Of a DNA stretch of 64,000 nucleotides, positions 61,401 through 64,000 are shown in pieces. The DNA is taken from assembly GCA_020186115.1 (NCBI GenBank), contig WSYJ01000113.1, forward strand, positions 248,001 to 312,000, written 5' to 3'. The first letter of the stretch is position 1. Each line of letters starts with the position of its first letter. The notes beneath the pieces are model-generated. The model worked only from the letters and a program-made list of their open reading frames with translations, had not been told where the DNA came from and made no database searches. The DNA comes from Histomonas meleagridis. Taxonomy: Eukaryota; Parabasalia; Tritrichomonadida; Dientamoebidae. A program made the position numbers and the translations under genes.

Positions 61401-62561
61401 TATATCTCACAGAACTTAAATCATTGGATCGATTTAATCTTTGGGTATCAACAACGTGGGAAAGAATCAATCATCGCTAATAATACATATCCGACATATT
61501 TTTATGATACGAATACACAAAATAATAATGAAAATTTAACGACATTAGAATATATAGGGCAAATGCCACCACAAATGTTTAAGACACCACATCCACAACG
61601 AAATATATTAAAGAATGAAACAAAAGTTAAAAATGATTTTAATCTTTCGTTAAATATTAACTCCGAAATTTTATATGTTTTATGTGAAAATAATTTTCGG
61701 ACTAAAGTTACATTATATATCATAACTAAAAACTCCGAAATTATTCCCAAAATAATTGATTTTAGTGATGACCAAAATTATATTATCACTGATAAATCGA
61801 CGCGTAAATTAAACATTGATTTAACTAATATGAAATTTAATTCTAATTCGAGTTCGAATCATTTAATTATTATATATAATCAAAATAAAGCATATAAAAT
61901 GAACACAATAAAAAATAAAGTGAAAGAAATTGAATTTAATCATCCGCAATTAATTAATGGAAATATTTCCGGAGATTATATCTCATTAACTGGTAATGAT
62001 ATGTCAACTTCGATCTATTTAATGAACATGTTAAAAAAGCCTTGTTTCCAATTACATTCTTATTTCGATGTTACTAACAGTTGTTGTCTTTCATGTAATT
62101 TTAAAGTTTTCATTAATGGTACTAAAGATGGAGTTTTAATTATAAGTTCAATAACAAATGGTGAAACTATAAAAGTAATTGAACTTGACGGAGGTATAGC
62201 TGAGAAAATATTAATTACGAATTCGTGGGGTTTCATTGTGACTTTTGTAAAGAAAAAAGGTTTAAACTTTGTATACGTGTATAATATTAATGGAATAGAA
62301 ATTATTAAAAATAAAATAGAATTCGAACCGAATAAAATTGTAACTTGGACTTCCGAAAAAGGTTTCGATTACATAGGATGCACTGTAAAGGATAATAATA
62401 ACGCTTTGTACGCGTTCGAGGCTTATTACGCTGAGCCTGTTTTGGTAAAAAAAGAAATCGGTAACGTGGAACCTGTGATGCTGGAATATCTAAGAGAAAG
62501 TGGTGGCTTCTTGATAGTCAAAGAAGACGGAACGGTACTCTTTGTTCGGTATGAAACTTAA
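55425..62561 (+). CDS. Giant BEACH-domain protein (neurobeachin/LYST family)
   Basis: 2378 residues. About 1-820 is helical armadillo-like. 830-970 resembles a ConA-like lectin domain (FSIVFWIYPHRL ... WQLISLTFENS ... IGSTTKPKIAQVELGQFW). 970-1640 is more helices. 1690-1790 fits the PH-BEACH fold. 1806-2070 is the BEACH domain (WIQGKISNFEYLMILNIMSG, SQYPIFPWVITDY, LYELTVNNISSQFCELIPEF, FFMPEFL). The last 280 residues look like degenerate WD40 repeats. Family members control vesicle and lysosome traffic at membranes. The usual LPPW..GS.EEFI is degraded to LPKWSKSPIDFIYLHRKALE. The middle third is extremely AT-rich (TTA, AAT, ATT codons), the last 250 bases much less so. TAA is followed by A. 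Confidence 0.9.
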   Translation: MDFPDEPFTLILQNCELKSQQPKSDLIDLITDIQFPKIKKNKISRLKRKFDKSNCIGKCIQKIGFHFPFFPEILKEISETEIDQTNENCISCFCLYSFISWYSYFEATDDQTDLLLMFKILLDISAYSYKTIALASFNYGFAHILSTQVHIKNEHIHLITRYFKENPKIDESSSVLLIQVIPYLIDDDLCVNIFKLITYISQNKSSFFTPTIADVIISYLKGPILEFNKYALNCFECVFPYSSKTDTSISKEVPQKIFELICQDPPIEWPEFNSRKSFQVKQLEHIDATYDFLKTETFKNGVKFDYESPKVEIYGKLCTNKILGIILNIIHIFNDNELCNKVFLDSCFKTASENENSKHLGLFFCYILFLCKKFINKFHDYSIGKMLYTSILFNPLITIFNKDNNLSIYSSMRNQAIQCILEEDSEVFITFIKYFSSYPLMISEIFSRLQMWIDNKHISLLLNSRINRAISESMMYYRTLNLNLDYNVVLIEQTRGYQLSYIKKLLENQTASIILFNDRNFLDCFFLLIYEPKLYNFVYETIQSFFNNNSPKDCVSAISKISSIILTSSKYFIKDDRHFKLIINMITLISTLEHSYPLISDALSAFHMIIFDILMSLSGYTEKAIKLLRELTKCLIQSNDAIILTNDNTSLLVKCIQGLYKDNPPKAMYELLLQLLRGDSTSPQTPDFIMKQPNLLPMIFKVFYKTPFLNNLFEFVSNLLNFSKTNCKNCHKYKVDLFFIEMIEQIKIKNEKDPQKINQFLNLFKQIATIKSSPFVVKKFISLLAPVEDNKISEYEINFIDSLYEIISDEYYKYKLSLLFGNFDIIDLDLMTSLKEGFSIVFWIYPHRLYKDDKIMIFKLTSTDLNMSLYIKNDKLVLINEKSMLNPTFSLLQDVWQLISLTFENSQTNTFVSIKVNGEEENKFSITKFTYKTNRYFLSIGSTTKPKIAQVELGQFWFTKILTNENLIRIIHSKPCFDDCSDIRTCVTLIPKDTRINVEHESFVNSLVKIWKLDLILPILVLKDNNKIWDYSTILISLLIKLLSYNEEAQEEFVDSKHISIISYLLTTYESDKLNYKLYLQFFSFFQLMTSKRLQEQILLFILINPDIWITSNDQLQIIQHWANVLFPYYISSFNLFNFSYFLNLIFIYYWNENNQIIINNKSINNYFEKILLDLSLNSFEKEDYLLLISQSILTNNLLQSEFCIKLLKKIFINNENVKILQSQDIYLLYNLVKLNNNEILIDIIDIIIHSNKLKIINNNLLLVYLNIIMNNVQPKILKNTFFIHINELMKEGIPELLNFNCFFCIYYPEYIIQLNESLKDSKFSYNINEFWYTYLVILILSCKNILQQTNLLLFLLKEVNDKWVKLFNFFESIGELIDYNPEHVQSCILIEISIKLKEDQQFYDNNIKSFINICINFILKRKSYQLNICLISAFNNSPFDVNYPLPKANEFNYNLFVENKFFEKILNTKIKNIHYKFGIRISNKGEWLDQKQAHICAMMIINGKLEEYYDYVIILCSLLMHFDKSYQQIFQKLYKKILKNSSTKSFYYLYHIYNSIDNEIVNTHNKLWREIKKFIKIEYFDIIYKLNKINQNWKTISNVQKLRKNILQSKSNSRHLWNNLIYGLSLDKGPWQPVISHNKNIVLSRDNIFCTNFCPFKIKHYKPKTNNNNINEENDEKIQINNNSNNEKRTMDSSIICSNIQLYKSGKTYDCIFILYKKFIELYKHDNKIIKIFINSIRHIFLRTRLHKLTAIELFLIDGKSYFINFKDINPQIVIQKLANLCQKTVLSIQQNTFSSYFQNLPHKDNWIQGKISNFEYLMILNIMSGRSFQDLSQYPIFPWVITDYNSDQLDLTNPKIYRDLTKPIGSINDEILTQLKSTSINSILYHSGPMNIFTVHKILSRIEPFKSQILKLNNSNDINNTFNSISDLYELTVNNISSQFCELIPEFFFMPEFLTGFKLYNYEISDVILPKWSKSPIDFIYLHRKALESDYISQNLNHWIDLIFGYQQRGKESIIANNTYPTYFYDTNTQNNNENLTTLEYIGQMPPQMFKTPHPQRNILKNETKVKNDFNLSLNINSEILYVLCENNFRTKVTLYIITKNSEIIPKIIDFSDDQNYIITDKSTRKLNIDLTNMKFNSNSSSNHLIIIYNQNKAYKMNTIKNKVKEIEFNHPQLINGNISGDYISLTGNDMSTSIYLMNMLKKPCFQLHSYFDVTNSCCLSCNFKVFINGTKDGVLIISSITNGETIKVIELDGGIAEKILITNSWGFIVTFVKKKGLNFVYVYNINGIEIIKNKIEFEPNKIVTWTSEKGFDYIGCTVKDNNNALYAFEAYYAEPVLVKKEIGNVEPVMLEYLRESGGFLIVKEDGTVLFVRYET

Positions 62562-63099
62562 ATTAATAAATTGTTAATTATTGTTAATATTTTTCATTTT
62601 TGTTGGAATTAAATCAACAGATTGACTTAATGAAAATCTGGCTAAAAAAAACAAATAATTAATAATAGCACATTTTGGAAATAGGATCTTGTAGATTACT
62701 TTAACATCAACAATTTAAACTTATTTATAATTTGTAGAAAATTGTGCAAAAAATTACCCAAAATACTAAATTGGATTATAAAATTATATCTTTTTTTTAT
62801 TGAAGATCTGTTCTCAACTATTCATTTGATGAATACCACATATTCTTGATGTGATTTCCCCATTTTGCAAAAAGTTTTTATAACAGGAAAATCCACTTTT
62901 TTAAAGCATACTTTCAGGTGCAATAAAAACCTCTGAATTCAGAGGTCCGATGACTGTTAAAAACGTTATTTACCCTCAAATTCTTTTTACGTTACAGAAA
63001 AGCAGTTATATTGAATAGTTTATTTATCATACGCGTATGAGCTCATAAATTCAATGTATAGCCGAACGGTCAGAATTTTGGCTCCTGATTTATAAATTG
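62562..63099. other. Intergenic region with an 18-bp palindrome
   Basis: No gene. ACCTCTGAATTCAGAGGT at 62929-62946 is a perfect palindrome. AACGGTCA at 63065-63072 resembles M3 except for its last base on the complementary strand; it is 27 bases before the next ATG. Confidence 0.5.
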
Positions 63100-64000
63100 A
63101 TGCTTTTTCACCTCCTTTTTATATCATCAATATATCCTTGGATTGTCCACTGTGATGAAACACTTGAGATTAAAAATGTAGAGGTTATCAGCCAAGATAA
63201 TTATTCTTCATACAAAGGGACAGTCAAATATCTTGTTATTGGAGATGGTGTTTATACAATAGAAAAAAGTGCATTTTCTAAATGGCCTATATTAAATAAA
63301 ATTACAATTGGTGATTCACTTATTGAAATCAAAAATAATGCTTTTTCTTATTGCTCTTCTTTAGAAGCTGTTATATTTTCTAATGGCAAAAATCTAACAA
63401 CTATTGGCAATGATGTATTTATTTTTTGTAATAATCTTTCAGAGATTATTCTTCCAGAAAATTTAACAAATCTTGGATGTTGTGTTTTTTATGGGTGTTC
63501 TAACTTGAAGACTGCTTTTATTGGTAGTGGTGTTCAAAGCATTGAATCGACTCTTTTTTTTCATTGTACATCTTTAAAATCAGTAACAATTAATTGCAAA
63601 CCATTAACAATTGGCCAAGGTGCATTTAACGGCTGCAATTCTTTGGAGAATATTACTATTCCAGACACTGTTCAAACCATTCAACCAAATGCATTTTATA
63701 AATGCTGGAAATTAGCCAATGTCATTTTTAACGAAAGTTGTTTAACTTCCATTGAATCTAATGCTTTTTATCACTGTTATGCATTAACCCGTTTTTATTT
63801 CCCAGATTCCATAAAATACATTGGTTCTTCATCATTTTATGAATGTTCTTTGGAAACAATTACATTTGGACGTAATTTAACAGCAATTTTTTCGAAAGCG
63901 TTTTATTATTGCGATAATTTATTTAACATTACTTTTCCAGAAGGACTTAAAACAATTGATGTTTCTGCTTTTTTATATTGTACAAAACTTACTGATATTA
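63100..64000 (+). CDS. BspA-like leucine-rich-repeat surface protein, C-terminus off the right edge (partial)
   Basis: An open frame from ATG 63100 to the window end, 300 codons, no stop. Signal peptide MLFHLLFISSIYPWIVHC. At least eleven LRR_5 repeats follow, among them TIEKSAFSKWPILNKITIG, IKNNAFSYCSSLEAVIF, IGQGAFNGCNSLENITIP, IQPNAFYKCWKLANVIF and IESNAFYHCYALTRFYFP. Spacing is a regular 23-24 residues. It is the longest BspA-type repeat region in the window. Whether it ends in the stalk and anchor of its relatives cannot be seen. It is probably secreted or displayed on the cell surface. Confidence 0.9.
   Translation, partial: MLFHLLFISSIYPWIVHCDETLEIKNVEVISQDNYSSYKGTVKYLVIGDGVYTIEKSAFSKWPILNKITIGDSLIEIKNNAFSYCSSLEAVIFSNGKNLTTIGNDVFIFCNNLSEIILPENLTNLGCCVFYGCSNLKTAFIGSGVQSIESTLFFHCTSLKSVTINCKPLTIGQGAFNGCNSLENITIPDTVQTIQPNAFYKCWKLANVIFNESCLTSIESNAFYHCYALTRFYFPDSIKYIGSSSFYECSLETITFGRNLTAIFSKAFYYCDNLFNITFPEGLKTIDVSAFLYCTKLTDI

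Overview
The window reads as a piece of a parabasalid (trichomonad) nuclear genome. Tritrichomonas foetus or a close relative fits best, but no marker gene here proves the species. Pointers are the very AT-rich DNA, nearly all genes as single exons, BspA-type leucine-rich-repeat surface proteins with one membrane anchor, ankyrin proteins, Rab GTPases, NEK and STE20 kinases, a serpin, an axonemal CFAP65, and a tRNA-Val. Many start codons are preceded within about 8-60 bases by an octamer matching the T. vaginalis M3 (Myb-like) core promoter element, in one case beside an Inr-like sequence. Many stop codons are TAA followed by A, matching the UAAA stop/polyadenylation signal described in T. vaginalis.

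Layout. 1-4.4 kb: a RUN-domain-like gene cut by the left edge (-), a decayed surface-protein tail, and a membrane-anchored surface protein (-). 4.4-7.7 kb: an importin/exportin-like helical repeat protein (+), tRNA-Val(AAC) with a T-run terminator, and a strong palindrome. 7.7-19 kb: CFAP65/CCDC108 (-), a four-pass membrane protein (+), one copy of a 740-bp repeat, and a 1218-residue helical protein (-). 19-30 kb: low-molecular-weight phosphatase (+), a frame-broken ankyrin/coiled-coil gene (+), an armadillo-like protein (-), STE20-like kinase (-), NEK kinase (+), Rab5-like GTPase (+) and XPD/ERCC2 helicase (-).

30-40 kb is the accessory part. It holds an ankyrin gene whose repeats are separated by arrays of a 20-bp minisatellite, the inverted second copy of the 740-bp repeat, a broken BspA gene, a broken DDE-type transposase gene and a broken Tc1/mariner element. 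40-48.7 kb: an inhibitory-type serpin with an N-myristoylation motif, an ABC half-transporter, a membrane-anchored beta-helix protein, and a small helical protein. 49-54 kb: an RCC1-like pseudogene, an uncertain ORF, an intact BspA-like surface protein, and a broken hypothetical gene. 54-64 kb: a second Rab-like GTPase, a 2378-residue BEACH protein, and a BspA-like gene cut by the right edge.

The intact genes serve membrane traffic (two Rabs, BEACH, RUN, ABC), signalling, the flagellum, repair/transcription (XPD) and the cell surface. No operons are expected. Main leads are the ankyrin gene with periodic minisatellite spacers, the myristoylated serpin, and a stalk/anchor/DPF tail shared by two surface proteins with unrelated ectodomains.
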